Shown here piece by piece: positions 8,641 to 18,070 of a stretch of DNA of 64,000 nucleotides. A program made the translations under genes and the position numbers. Source of the stretch: Acidobacteriota bacterium. GTDB taxonomy: Bacteria > Acidobacteriota > Terriglobia > Bryobacterales > Bryobacteraceae. The stretch is taken from the NCBI GenBank assembly GCA_003223115.1, contig QHXW01000058.1, forward strand, positions 1 to 64,000, read 5' to 3'. The stretch's first letter is position 1. Every line of letters begins with the position of its first letter. The notes below the pieces were generated by a model. That model searched no databases. It saw nothing but the letters and a program-made list of their open reading frames with translations, and had not been told where the DNA came from.

Positions 8641-10266
8641 TTGAGTTCATCGTCTCAGTTGCGTAGATCCAGCTCACAGATCAGTCCACATCCACAGGTT
8701 CTCTCTGCCCCGTCAGCCCCGTCGCGAGCGCGCGAGCAATCAGTAAGCTTTGAAGTTGGAGACACAGTCGGCGTCTACACGATTACTGGACACCTGGGCA
8801 GCGGTGGAATGGGCGAAGTGTTCCAGGTTGAACACATCATCACCAAGCGCATCGAAGCCATGAAGGTGCTCGCCGCGGGGGCGACCAGTACGAGCGAACG
8901 CGGCCAACGCTTCTTGCGTGAGATCCAGCTTCAAGCCAGTTTAAGTCACCCGAATATCGCGGCGGTGCATAATGCATTCTGGACCAAGGATCGTCTGGTC
9001 ATGATTATGGAACTCATTGAGGGTAAGTCGCTGCGTCACCTGATCCAAGATACCAGGCTTTCCCTATCCGTGAGTATCGATTATGCTTCTCAGGCCCTGT
9101 TGGCTCTCGATTATGCACATGCGCACGGTATTGTTCATCGGGATATCTCTCCGGCGAACATGATCGTCACTGAAGATGGCACTCTGAAGCTGACCGATTT
9201 TGGTTTAGCGAAATCTCCGAATGATCTGCGGCTTACGCAAACCGGTACGCTTGTCGGTTCTTTGTATTACATTGCTCCCGAGCAGGTGAAAGGCAACTCC
9301 GCAGTTGACGGGCGCGCCGACATTTACTCGCTGGGAGCAGTGCTCTATGAGCTCGCGACTGGCGTAAAGCTCTTCAATTCCGAGAATCCGTTCACACTCA
9401 TGGTGGCTCATGTCGAGCAGGCGCCGGTAGAGCCATCCGAAGTTGACTCGACGGTGCCTTCATCTCTGAACGAGGTCCTTCTGAGATCCCTTGAAAAGGA
9501 TCCCGCCAGGCGTTTTCAGTCCGCGGAGATGTTCCGCTGTGCGCTGGAAGGAGTAAAGGACGGCTGCACGAGTTCGGGAAGATCCCGGGAAGCCAATAAC
9601 GCTGGAGTCCGCAAACGTATTCGTGTGCAGGAGCCCGTGCCATCGTTGGTTCAACAGCCCACACCTGCGGAGCCCGCCTCATCACGGCGGCCCGCCCTGA
9701 AACCCGCGCTTAACCTGTCCTCCGTGTGGCCGGCGGTCGTGTCGCTCCTCGCGCACTCGCGAACAATCCTGTGGTCTCCCACTGTGAAAGTGGCCGCTAT
9801 TCTGATTGCCGCTGCACTGCCATTAATCTGGAGGGATTCGTTCCTTGCGGTTCCAACCACTGCATGGCACTCGGTGAGTAACTTTACCCTTGACCCCATA
9901 AATGACACGGCGAGTCAAGACGCGGCCGATAATGCCTTTCAGGCGAATACAGGCGGGCCGGCGCTGAAACTTCACGCTGCTCCTGCGACTCCAGCAACAG
10001 ATGGGGCGCAGCCAAACCCTGGCGCAACCTCACCGCTCAAGCGCTCTGCAATGCCGCCAGCCATCACCACAGCGCCCGATAAACCGGGCGGATCTTCCCG
10101 CGCGGCGTCGGCCGTCAAAGCATCGGAAGTCGAATCAGACACCGATAACACCAGATCTCGCGGTCATTTCCGCCGCGCGCTAGGTAAAGTCGCCCGTTTT
10201 CCGTTGTGGCGCAAACACCCCGCGCCGTCTTCTGGGAACACCTCCAATACCAGCTCACAGCCGTAG
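8641..10266 (+). CDS. Ser/Thr protein kinase, PknB/Stk type, membrane-bound
   Basis: A TTG start at 8641 preceded by GAGG is the only plausible one, 15 bases after the pseudokinase stop. The kinase domain spans about residues 43-305 and has every key residue: glycine loop GSGGMGEV, Lys75 (AMKVL), Glu94, HRDISPAN with Asp168 and Asn173, DFG Asp186, and APEQ. An activation loop rich in Thr (LTQTGTLVGS) suits autophosphorylation. A proline- and serine-rich linker leads to one membrane helix near residues 375-395 and a low-complexity tail of about 145 residues that would lie outside the membrane. No PASTA or other sensor domain is recognisable. It is probably co-transcribed with the pseudokinase, its likely partner. 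Confidence 0.92.
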   Translation: MSSSSQLRRSSSQISPHPQVLSAPSAPSRAREQSVSFEVGDTVGVYTITGHLGSGGMGEVFQVEHIITKRIEAMKVLAAGATSTSERGQRFLREIQLQASLSHPNIAAVHNAFWTKDRLVMIMELIEGKSLRHLIQDTRLSLSVSIDYASQALLALDYAHAHGIVHRDISPANMIVTEDGTLKLTDFGLAKSPNDLRLTQTGTLVGSLYYIAPEQVKGNSAVDGRADIYSLGAVLYELATGVKLFNSENPFTLMVAHVEQAPVEPSEVDSTVPSSLNEVLLRSLEKDPARRFQSAEMFRCALEGVKDGCTSSGRSREANNAGVRKRIRVQEPVPSLVQQPTPAEPASSRRPALKPALNLSSVWPAVVSLLAHSRTILWSPTVKVAAILIAAALPLIWRDSFLAVPTTAWHSVSNFTLDPINDTASQDAADNAFQANTGGPALKLHAAPATPATDGAQPNPGATSPLKRSAMPPAITTAPDKPGGSSRAASAVKASEVESDTDNTRSRGHFRRALGKVARFPLWRKHPAPSSGNTSNTSSQP

Positions 10267-10369
10267 AACAACTCCTGACTATATCGCTAGTTGGTAAGTA
10301 AGTGTTGCCATAGGTTAATACATAATTCGCTGTTGGAGTTATCAACTAGTAATTAAGACGGATGAACCT

Positions 10370-10387
10370 TATAATGTTTCATAAGGA
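10370..10387 (+). promoter_or_regulatory. -10 box and ribosome binding site of the 10401 gene
   Basis: A perfect TATAAT lies at 10370-10375, but no good -35 box is found 16-18 bases upstream. AAGGAG at 10382-10387 precedes the ATG at 10401 by 13 bases, longer than usual. Together they suggest the gene has its own start of transcription and is not only read from the kinase operon. Confidence 0.35.
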
Positions 10388-10400
10388 GCCATTCGGCTAA

Positions 10401-11228
10401 ATGCGTTGTCTTTACTGCGGCGGCGGTGTTCCATGGCGGCCGCTTAAATGGCTGATAGACGATGATTTTTGTAGTAAATCGCATCGCAACTCCTATCATG
10501 AGCGTTTCCGCAAAGCCATTAGCAACTTAGCCGATTTGCAGATCCATCCGAATGATCCGCTAAAACGCGCTGAATTCTTGCTCCAGCTGCCGCAGTTGTT
10601 GAGTAACTCAACCGGCATCGACCCTATGTTGATCGGGCCATCGTTTGCGCCGTCCGAGATGTTCTTGTGTTCAGTGGGCGTGGCTCCGCTGGTGGTGCTT
10701 GCTGAGGCGCTGCCGGTCTTGGACCTCATCCAGCCTGCGGGGCCGGCATACCCTTCCCGGTATCGAGATGTCGCGCCGTCGCTCGTTTTTCAGACTCACG
10801 CTTTCAAACTGTCGGCGCCTGTAAACGGCACTTTCGCAGAACACCGGCTGAATGCGATCGGCTTTCAGGACCTCGCGGTGAACCCCGCTGCGGTCGGGCG
10901 CCCGATGGTTGCCTCTCCGTTCGCGTATTCCGGGTTCAGACCGCCTAGGCCTCTGCTACCGGCCGGGCTTGTGGTTGCTCTGGCTGAACGCCCGGAGCTG
11001 TTGCCGAAGCTGGCTCAGCCGATCTGGCGCGATTTTTCAGAACAGCAGTTTGCTCCGGTCGAACCCTCGGTGGCCCGCAATAAATCCGTCACTTCCGAAG
11101 TACTATTCCCAAGTTTCTATACGCAGGCACAGATTAACGGCTGGAAGCTGCGAATCACCTTTTTTGGCTATGAGGACCTTCGGCGCCCGGCGGATACAAC
11201 CAGCTCACCGTGCGCTGCGCTGGCCTAG
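10401..11228 (+). CDS. Hypothetical protein with N-terminal Cys/His motif
   Basis: I do not recognise the family. The 275-residue product begins with MRCLYCGGGVPW and continues to DDFCSKSHRNSYH, giving a C-x2-C pair, a third Cys and His residues within the first 32 residues. This resembles a small zinc-binding treble clef or ribbon. The remaining residues contain no clear membrane helix or repeat, are rich in Pro and Ala, and look moderately disordered between about 90 and 215. It lies 134 bases behind the Ser/Thr kinase in the same orientation with a -10-like box of its own. A link to the kinases (for example as a substrate) is possible but unsupported. Confidence 0.6.
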   Translation: MRCLYCGGGVPWRPLKWLIDDDFCSKSHRNSYHERFRKAISNLADLQIHPNDPLKRAEFLLQLPQLLSNSTGIDPMLIGPSFAPSEMFLCSVGVAPLVVLAEALPVLDLIQPAGPAYPSRYRDVAPSLVFQTHAFKLSAPVNGTFAEHRLNAIGFQDLAVNPAAVGRPMVASPFAYSGFRPPRPLLPAGLVVALAERPELLPKLAQPIWRDFSEQQFAPVEPSVARNKSVTSEVLFPSFYTQAQINGWKLRITFFGYEDLRRPADTTSSPCAALA

Positions 11229-11271
11229 CTGCCAGCGCAAAGCCTCAATTCAATCCTCCAAAACGGGCCAC

Positions 11272-14200
11272 TCAGAATTCATAACGCAGACTGAACTGGA
11301 ACACGCGGGGCCGTGTGAGCGTTTCTGAGTACTGCCCAAACTTAGCTTGGTCGGCTGCATCCAGGCTGGCGCTATTTACGTCAAAGCGCACCGTGTTGGT
11401 GATGTTGAAGCATTCAGCGCGAAACTGCAGCGTGTGCGGCTGATCCTTGACCGTGTACAAATGGAACCGTTTGCCGATACCGAGGTCTATGCCGAAGTAA
11501 CCATCGCCGCGAATTCCGTTGCGCTGGCCGGTTTCGCCCGCCGCCGTGAAGGTGTAGGCGTTGAATGCCGCTGCCGGATTGGCGAAAATATTGGCGCCGC
11601 CCGGCGTGCCAGGCTCTGCCGAAGGAGCGTTCTTGGTCGTCTGCGGGTGCGGGACGATGCCGGTTTGCGTGGCATAACTCTCAAACTCCCAATTGGTGGC
11701 CCAGCCTGCGCCATCGTTGACGCCGGCTGGAAAACCGCTGGTGTTGCGAAAGACTCCACTGATCTGCCAACCGCCCAGGAATGCGTCCACGAACCCGTTG
11801 GCGTTGGTCAGGAATTTCTTGCCGCGGCCGACAGGAAGCTCGAGCAGAGCCAGGGCGCTGAAGATGTGAGTCGTATCATAGTCCGACACCGCCTTATTCT
11901 GTCCCGGGAACCAGGCGTTGATGATCGGACCCGCGAAAACGCCATCGGCTTCCCGAGTAGACGCCAGGTCTGTGCTCTTCGACCAGGTGTAATTGAAGTC
12001 GAATTGATAGCCCTGGCTGAAGCGCTTGCGCACGGTCCATTGCATCGCGTGGTAGTTGCCGTGCCCGCGAGAGCGCAGCGAATACAGCGATGAGTATTGA
12101 CTGTTGAACATGGCGAAGGGGCCCAGAATACTGCAGGGAGAGCAAGGGTCTACATCGAGATTGTACAATGCCGTGGTGAAGTCTCCACCCGTATCCAGAT
12201 ACTGGCTATAGACTCCCTGCGAGGCGCTAAGTCCGTCCCCGGCTGCATCCGGCCACAGGTTCTCCCAGAACGGAATTGGTTTGATGTCTTCCACGGGCGT
12301 ATTGGCAAAAACATTTGTTGACAGGATTCTTGCGGCCTCGAAGTACGTCATGCCCGATTTGGGATCCTTGAGGTTGGTCGGCATGGCGATGTCATCCGAT
12401 ATCAGCGAGCGGCGGGACTGGCGTCCCACATAGGAGCCTTGTACGAAGAAACCGCCCCGGAACTCGCGCCCGATGCTGAAGTTCATGTTCATGGTGTAGG
12501 GCGCTTTCAGAGTGTCATCAATACCGTTGGTAATGGCCTGAACATCTGGATAGGTTTGCGGGAACCCGCCTGGAGGCGCAGCCGGCAGCCTGTCCAAAGG
12601 AACATGGAAAAAGTCAGTAAACCGCGGCACGGTCGCCGCATTAGCGTTCGCGGGGTTGTTGATGCTGGTGGAGAATCCCAGTGCGGTCGAATCGTATTGG
12701 CGAATCAGACCCTGACCGAACAGGTCGTAGAACATGCCCCAACCGGCGCGGATGGAGGTCTGGCCCGCACCGCCAAACAAGAACCTCGAAAGGCCGCTGC
12801 TGCCTTGCGGCGAATAGGCAATGGCGAGCCGGGGAGCCAAGTCTTTCTTGTGATAAGGATACAGGTCACGCCCGCTCGCCTTGCTTGCCAGATCGAAACT
12901 GATTTTCGGAGCGAGCGACTGCGGCTTGCCTTGTTGGGCCAGCCCGCCGCGTTGATTGAACCAATCTCCCAGAGGGACGTTCGGGCTGATCTGGAATCCG
13001 TTGGACTCATACACCGGGGGATTCAGCGAGTATCGCAATCCGGCCGTGATGGTCAGGCTGCGCGTCACCTTCCAGGAATCCTGCCCGTACATCTCGTACT
13101 CCTGGGCGGCAAAATTGCGCTTGACCAATGCGCCTTCATCCAGAGTGCCGCCCTGAAGATCGTAGTTCACCTGACGGTTCAGCAGCGGCAGCAGCCCGAG
13201 GATGTTGGAGAATTGCAGCTTATAGGCATTGGAGTTCTTCGCGTCCGGCACCAGAAACTGGCCTCCGGTCCCCGCCAGCCAGAAAGCGTTACCATACGCC
13301 CGGCTGAAGGAGTTTTGGTTCGTAGCGCGGTGGTTCGCGATCAGACGCACCACGCCCCCAAACGAGATGGTGTGCGCCCCTTTGGTCCAACTCACGTCAT
13401 CGCTAAGGCTGTGCACAGGAATGATGCGTACCAACCCCCGCGATTGCGAATACAAGCTGTCCATGGCGCGGAAGTAAGAAACCGGTACAGTTTGAACGCC
13501 CGTGGTCTGCGTCCCCTGCCGGGTGTAACCATAACGGAAGGTGTTGACCAGCGTAGGCAGTATCACCCCGGTGTAGCCAATCGCGTAGCCTTTGCTGTTC
13601 TGGAGAAATACGCTCGAAGCAGGCTGGCCGGGAAACTGTGGAATTCCGTTTTGATAGTTGTCATTCTGTAGATTGCCGCGCCAGAAAATCTGGTGCTTGG
13701 ATTCCCGATCGAGCGCGTAATCGAACTTGGCGATGTACGTGTTGAATCGCAGGGGCGTACTGGCGTTAAAACGAAATCCAGCGGTATTCAGGCCGTCCCC
13801 CACGGTGGTGTCATTGGGTTCCGGATATTGCTGGTAGTACTTCTGCGCATCCAGGTCGGGACCAATGTGCGCGGGGTCGATGTCCTTGATCTGGTCAGGC
13901 GTCAAAGTGCCGATGCTGCCGTCCTTCCGAATGTACTTGAACAGGCCATGGCGGAAGTCGTCGGTCGGTACTGTCCTTAAACCGCCGGCATCGCTGCGGT
14001 CTCGGCGTCCTTCAAAGTTAAAGAAATAAAACAGGCGGTTGGCCTTGATCGGTCCGCCCGCCGACGCACCGAAAACGTTGCGGTTGAGTCTTTCCTTGGG
14101 CACTCCCGAGGCATTGTTGAAGAAGCTGTTCGCACTCGTCTTGGTATTGCGCAGATACTCGTAAGCGCTCCCGTGTACCGTATTGGTGCCGCTCTTGGTG

Positions 14201-14925
14201 ACAAGTGTGACCTGTGCGCCGGACGTGCGCCCCAGGTCCGCGCCGGCATTTGTGGTGATGGTGCGGAATTCCTGGACCGAATCGAGCGTCACCCGCAGAA
14301 CGCTGCTGAAGGCGCTGCGGTCTTGCTGGTCGTTGACGTCTACGCCGTCGAGCGTAACGTTGGCCTGATCGGATTTTCCGCCGTTCACCGCGCCGCTGCG
14401 GTAATCGTTGAGAGTGCCGGGATTCGGTTCTCCCAGGAAGACGACGCCCGGCTGCAACGAAAGCAGGCCCACCACATTGCGTGCCTCGAATGGCAATTGC
14501 GTGATGACATTACCGCTGACAGCATTGCCGAGCGAGGCGTCGGTGGTGTTCACTTGCACGGCTTCCGCGGTCACAGAAATGACCTCGGAGATGGCGCCCA
14601 GCTTTTCAAACGCTATGTTGACGGTCGCCGGCGTGTTCACCAGTAACTCCACATTGCTGAGATCGACTCCCGCAAAACCAGTTGCAGTCGCCGAGATCTT
14701 GTACTTTCCGGGCTGGATCTGTGCGAACGAGTAACGGCCGCTCGAGTCAGACTTGTCCTGACGTTGCGACCCAGTAGCCATATTCGTCAGCGTGATCGTG
14801 GCGCCGGCCACTAAAGCGCCAGAGGGATCGGTTACTGTCCCACTCACTGAAGTCAGCGATTGCCCATGAAGGTTCAAGGCGCACAGAAGCAATACCAGGG
14901 CGAACGAGACTACACCCCGTTTCAT
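11272..14925 (-). CDS. TonB-dependent receptor with carboxypeptidase-like N-terminal domain
   Basis: The ATG at 14925 has AAGGGGGAG seven bases before it and is preferred to an in-frame GTG at 14931. The 1217 residues have the full acidobacterial Oar-like order: signal peptide ending LHGQ, carboxypeptidase regulatory-like beta-sandwich (about 25-105; VSGTVTDPSGALVAGATI), plug domain (about 120-240; LDGVDVND and an SGAQVTLVTKSGTN segment), then a long 22-strand-type barrel ending in FSLRYEF. It should bind and import a large ligand at the outer membrane; the ligand is unknown. It stands alone, facing the 10401 gene, with PQQ dehydrogenase and cytochrome genes upstream on the same strand. No frame break was seen. 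Confidence 0.93.
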   Translation of the reverse strand: MKRGVVSFALVLLLCALNLHGQSLTSVSGTVTDPSGALVAGATITLTNMATGSQRQDKSDSSGRYSFAQIQPGKYKISATATGFAGVDLSNVELLVNTPATVNIAFEKLGAISEVISVTAEAVQVNTTDASLGNAVSGNVITQLPFEARNVVGLLSLQPGVVFLGEPNPGTLNDYRSGAVNGGKSDQANVTLDGVDVNDQQDRSAFSSVLRVTLDSVQEFRTITTNAGADLGRTSGAQVTLVTKSGTNTVHGSAYEYLRNTKTSANSFFNNASGVPKERLNRNVFGASAGGPIKANRLFYFFNFEGRRDRSDAGGLRTVPTDDFRHGLFKYIRKDGSIGTLTPDQIKDIDPAHIGPDLDAQKYYQQYPEPNDTTVGDGLNTAGFRFNASTPLRFNTYIAKFDYALDRESKHQIFWRGNLQNDNYQNGIPQFPGQPASSVFLQNSKGYAIGYTGVILPTLVNTFRYGYTRQGTQTTGVQTVPVSYFRAMDSLYSQSRGLVRIIPVHSLSDDVSWTKGAHTISFGGVVRLIANHRATNQNSFSRAYGNAFWLAGTGGQFLVPDAKNSNAYKLQFSNILGLLPLLNRQVNYDLQGGTLDEGALVKRNFAAQEYEMYGQDSWKVTRSLTITAGLRYSLNPPVYESNGFQISPNVPLGDWFNQRGGLAQQGKPQSLAPKISFDLASKASGRDLYPYHKKDLAPRLAIAYSPQGSSGLSRFLFGGAGQTSIRAGWGMFYDLFGQGLIRQYDSTALGFSTSINNPANANAATVPRFTDFFHVPLDRLPAAPPGGFPQTYPDVQAITNGIDDTLKAPYTMNMNFSIGREFRGGFFVQGSYVGRQSRRSLISDDIAMPTNLKDPKSGMTYFEAARILSTNVFANTPVEDIKPIPFWENLWPDAAGDGLSASQGVYSQYLDTGGDFTTALYNLDVDPCSPCSILGPFAMFNSQYSSLYSLRSRGHGNYHAMQWTVRKRFSQGYQFDFNYTWSKSTDLASTREADGVFAGPIINAWFPGQNKAVSDYDTTHIFSALALLELPVGRGKKFLTNANGFVDAFLGGWQISGVFRNTSGFPAGVNDGAGWATNWEFESYATQTGIVPHPQTTKNAPSAEPGTPGGANIFANPAAAFNAYTFTAAGETGQRNGIRGDGYFGIDLGIGKRFHLYTVKDQPHTLQFRAECFNITNTVRFDVNSASLDAADQAKFGQYSETLTRPRVFQFSLRYEF

Positions 14926-15096
14926 ACACACACTCCCCCTTTTAGCAATTTTCAGAAAGAAGCCATCACCCTATCGGCGCAATAATACGCCACTGGCAAG
15001 CGGGGCGCAATCATTTTTTTCACCGAGCAAGCGTGTGGTTTTGTTAAGTTTACGGGATCTTAGCTTGGCTTAGTTAGGGGCACTGCTGCACGGGGA

Positions 15097-16683
15097 TTAT
15101 CGCGGATCCTCATCGACTCCGAAGACCAGTAGGGTACTCCCCGCTGCTATGGCAACATACTGCCTGCCTTCGCTCATGTAGGTCATGGGGTTGGCATAGA
15201 TAGCTCCGCCAATTTGAAAGCGCCATAAGAGTTTTCCGGTTTCGGCCTCGAGCGCGAAGAAATTGCCCTCCATATCACCGGAAAATACCAGCCCGCCTGC
15301 CGTCGACAGTATGCCCGACCATGGTGGAGACTGCAGCCGCAGTTCCCACTTCTTCGTACCGGTCAGCGCATCCAGCGCCCGAAGTGCGCCCCACGGTTCT
15401 TCGCCAGAAATGGAGCGGCGGCTGGCCCCTATAAATCGTTTGCCCGGCTCGTAAACGGCCTCTGTCACGTAGTAAATCGCGCCCTGCTCGCGAACGTTCT
15501 GGTAAAACAACCCCGTCTGTGGACTGTACGAAGGGCTGTACCAGTTCGCCGCGCCATCATCATCGGGATAGACCTTGGCTCCTCGGGCGCTCGGCGCTGT
15601 TGACGGATCGGGGATCGGCCGTCCCCGTACGTCCAGACCCCTGGCCCAGGTCTGTGTGGCGAACTGCGTTCCCTGCAAGAATTCGCCGGTTACCCGATCC
15701 AGTATGTAGTAGAAGGCGTTGCGGTTTGCCAGCAGCACTAACTGACGAGGCCGTCCCTTAAAATTCGTGTCTACTAATACCGGAATCTGGTTGGCATCGA
15801 TGTCGTTCACGTCGTGCGGAACGAACTGAAAGGACCATTTGAGCTTGCCCGTATCCGCATCCAAGGCAATCAGACAATCCGAATAGAGGTTGTCACCGGC
15901 GCGCGCATCCCCGATGAAGTCCGGCCCTGGATTGCCGGTCCCCCAATACAGCAGGTTCGTCGCGGGATCGTAAGAGCCTGTCAGCCAGGTCGTTGCTCCC
16001 CCGGTTTTCCAACTGTCGCCGGACCAGGATTGATGACCTGGCTCACCGGGCCCCGGCACAGTCCAAAAGCGCCATAAACGCTTGCCCGTTTGCGCGTCAT
16101 ACGCATCCAGAAACCCTCGGACTCCGAATTCTGCTCCGGCAATGCCGACGATGACTTTGTCCTTCACGGCAAGCGGCGCAAGCGTGATCGAGTGCCCAGT
16201 CTTGTAGTCGGCCACTGGGACGTCCCAGCGGACACGGCCGGTCTTCAGATCCAGCGCCACCAGGTGTGCATCGATCGTGCCGACGAACAACTGATCATCC
16301 AGAGCGGCGACGCCCCGGTTCACCTGCCCGCAACACAGCGGAACACCCGTCGGAACGGTCCGGCGGTAACTCCAGACGGGACGGCCTGTCCGCAGATCGA
16401 GCGCCGTGACATCGCTCGGCGGCTCGCTGATATACATCATGCCGTCGAACACCAAAGGCGAGGTCTCAAATTTATGGTGCGCGCGCACCTGGTACATCGA
16501 TGCCGTTTTCAATCGTCCGGCATTCGTGCGGTTGATCCGGTCAAGCGTTGAATAGCGCTGAGCCTGATATGTGCCTGAGTAAGTCAACCAACTGTCAGCT
16601 TCGGACCCGGCATTCAGAATTCTTTGATACGGCACCTGGCCGGACAGAGAGACAGCGGCACAACATGCAAGAAGGATTCTCAC
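15097..16683 (-). CDS. PQQ-dependent alcohol dehydrogenase, predicted lanthanide type
   Basis: The GTG start overlaps the stop of the upstream cytochrome gene by four bases (GTGA). A short signal peptide (MRILLACCAAVSLSGQ) precedes an eight-bladed quinoprotein propeller of about 510 residues. Diagnostic parts are the vicinal cysteines in LCCGQ, the metal-ligand segment GAEFGVRG, GTGNPGPD, repeated W-docking motifs (LDAQTGKRLWRF-like), and PHDVNDID. In the last motif the catalytic Asp is followed at +2 by another Asp (D-I-D). That +2 Asp marks lanthanide-dependent enzymes such as XoxF and PedH, whereas Ca-dependent MxaF has Ala and ExaA has Ser. It should oxidise an alcohol or aldehyde in the periplasm and pass electrons to the neighbouring cytochrome. 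The substrate is not evident. Confidence 0.88.
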   Translation of the reverse strand: MRILLACCAAVSLSGQVPYQRILNAGSEADSWLTYSGTYQAQRYSTLDRINRTNAGRLKTASMYQVRAHHKFETSPLVFDGMMYISEPPSDVTALDLRTGRPVWSYRRTVPTGVPLCCGQVNRGVAALDDQLFVGTIDAHLVALDLKTGRVRWDVPVADYKTGHSITLAPLAVKDKVIVGIAGAEFGVRGFLDAYDAQTGKRLWRFWTVPGPGEPGHQSWSGDSWKTGGATTWLTGSYDPATNLLYWGTGNPGPDFIGDARAGDNLYSDCLIALDADTGKLKWSFQFVPHDVNDIDANQIPVLVDTNFKGRPRQLVLLANRNAFYYILDRVTGEFLQGTQFATQTWARGLDVRGRPIPDPSTAPSARGAKVYPDDDGAANWYSPSYSPQTGLFYQNVREQGAIYYVTEAVYEPGKRFIGASRRSISGEEPWGALRALDALTGTKKWELRLQSPPWSGILSTAGGLVFSGDMEGNFFALEAETGKLLWRFQIGGAIYANPMTYMSEGRQYVAIAAGSTLLVFGVDEDPR

Positions 16684-17462
16684 AATCCACCTTGCTGCGA
16701 TGCCAGGAAGGCAACTACATCGTCCAGTTCTGCGCTGGTAAATGCCTCCCGGTAGCCCGGCATGGGCGAACGACCGGCGTCTCTGTGGAATTCGGCCAGT
16801 TCGCTCTTCCAGAACGAACGGAAAATATCCGAAAGGTCACGAATCTGAATGGAGAAGGCATCCTCGTTCAGGCGCACGCCGGTGATTTTTCTACCATTCG
16901 TCGTCATCAGGTGAACCTGAAGAAAACCGTCCGGGACAGCAGCCTCGGGATTCGTCAGCGCTTCGCGCAGATAGGCCGCGCTACGCCTCCCGCCCACTTC
17001 GGTAAGGTCGGGCCCCAGAGCGCCACCGCGCCCGGCAAGCGTGTGGCAGCGAGTGCATCCACCTTTGGTTCGGTACAATTCTTCGCCGCGGGCTGGATTT
17101 CCCGTAAGAGGCTGCTGCTCGACCAGCCCCAGGGTTCGGATAAATGCGACCATTTGCCAGATCTCGCTCGCGCTCAGCGGATTTCCCGGCATCTCCGTGC
17201 CGGGAATACCTTGGGCGATGAGATGGAATACGGCCAGGTCGTCAGCCGCGTGCAACAGCCGACGTCTGGCGAGCACGGCGCCCCGCCCCCCTTCGCCCCG
17301 CGTTCCGTGACAATACGCGCACTGAGATCCATAGATTCGCGCTCCAGCCGCGATGTCCTGAGGCGTGCTTTTGGGTTGGGGTGTGGCTTCAGTCGGATGT
17401 TGGGCGCGGCCGTCCTCAGCAATAGAGAGGACCGCCACCACGCACGCTGCCAGCCGCCTCAT
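16680..17462 (-). CDS. Di-heme cytochrome c
   Basis: The 260-residue product starts with a signal peptide (MRRLAACVVAVLSIAEDGRA) and has two heme c sites, CAYCH (about residue 53) and CTRCH (about 138), each in a class I cytochrome domain; a possible axial Met lies in PGTEMPG. Heme handling places it in the periplasm. Its gene overlaps that of the PQQ dehydrogenase by four bases and precedes it, so it is the natural electron acceptor. The last 90 residues (ITGVRLNEDAFSIQIRDLSD) resemble the module found after the c-type domain in many acidobacterial and planctomycete heme proteins. Confidence 0.88.
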   Translation of the reverse strand: MRRLAACVVAVLSIAEDGRAQHPTEATPQPKSTPQDIAAGARIYGSQCAYCHGTRGEGGRGAVLARRRLLHAADDLAVFHLIAQGIPGTEMPGNPLSASEIWQMVAFIRTLGLVEQQPLTGNPARGEELYRTKGGCTRCHTLAGRGGALGPDLTEVGGRRSAAYLREALTNPEAAVPDGFLQVHLMTTNGRKITGVRLNEDAFSIQIRDLSDIFRSFWKSELAEFHRDAGRSPMPGYREAFTSAELDDVVAFLASQQGGL

Positions 17463-17581
17463 TGGGACGGCAGTATAACATCATCATCAGTCAGAAATCA
17501 GTCAGACGAGGCACACCCCGGTAAAAGCGCCGGTGGCGCAGACATCAGACTGCCACAGATTTTCAGCAGCCTGCCGGGCTT

Positions 17582-17866
17582 TCAACCGCGTACCAGCCGG
17601 CGACCGTGTGCCCAGAGATCCGACGCGTCTTCGACCAGTTTGCGGCTCTCGTCGTAGATAATGCGGATCCGGTCGATCACATCTCTGCCCGAGTCCACCA
17701 AATCCTCCCGTTTCCGCACCACGGTCTCCGCTTTCTCCACGAGCCGGTTCTGCCAGCTATTCTTGCGTCTTCTGCTAGCCGCGTACGCGAGCGCGATGCC
17801 GGTGCCAATTGCCACACCAGAGATGATCCAACCGGTATTCTGACTGTTCTTATGCTGGTTAGCCAT
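17582..17866 (-). CDS. Small YtxH-like membrane protein
   Basis: The ATG at 17866, preceded by GAGGAA, is preferred over an open frame that reaches 17905. The 94 residues contain one membrane helix (about 12-30, WIISGVAIGTGIALAYAA) followed by RRRK and a highly charged amphipathic helix (about 40-80). This is the plan of YtxH-type or general-stress envelope proteins. Function is not known. It stands alone. Confidence 0.65.
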   Translation of the reverse strand: MANQHKNSQNTGWIISGVAIGTGIALAYAASRRRKNSWQNRLVEKAETVVRKREDLVDSGRDVIDRIRIIYDESRKLVEDASDLWAHGRRLVRG

Positions 17867-18070
17867 ATGTTCCTCTTTCCTTTCCTGTTGTGATAGCGAG
17901 TACATTTTTCGGACGCTCCGCCCACAAACTCGTCCTGTCGACCGGGCAGGCGCGTGTCGTCACGCCAAGCCCCACCCTACTATCATCTTATGGCGGATGC
18001 GGAATCAAGCCTCGGCTGATTGGTGAAGATCAGACCATTTTGAGTGTTTGAGGTATCCTGAAGGCTCTCT

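Noticed and set aside
12439-13671. Long plus-strand open frame of 410 codons opposite the TonB receptor
   Set aside because: It is antisense to a well-supported receptor, has a composition typical of shadow frames (rich in Arg, Val and Gln) and shows no motif.
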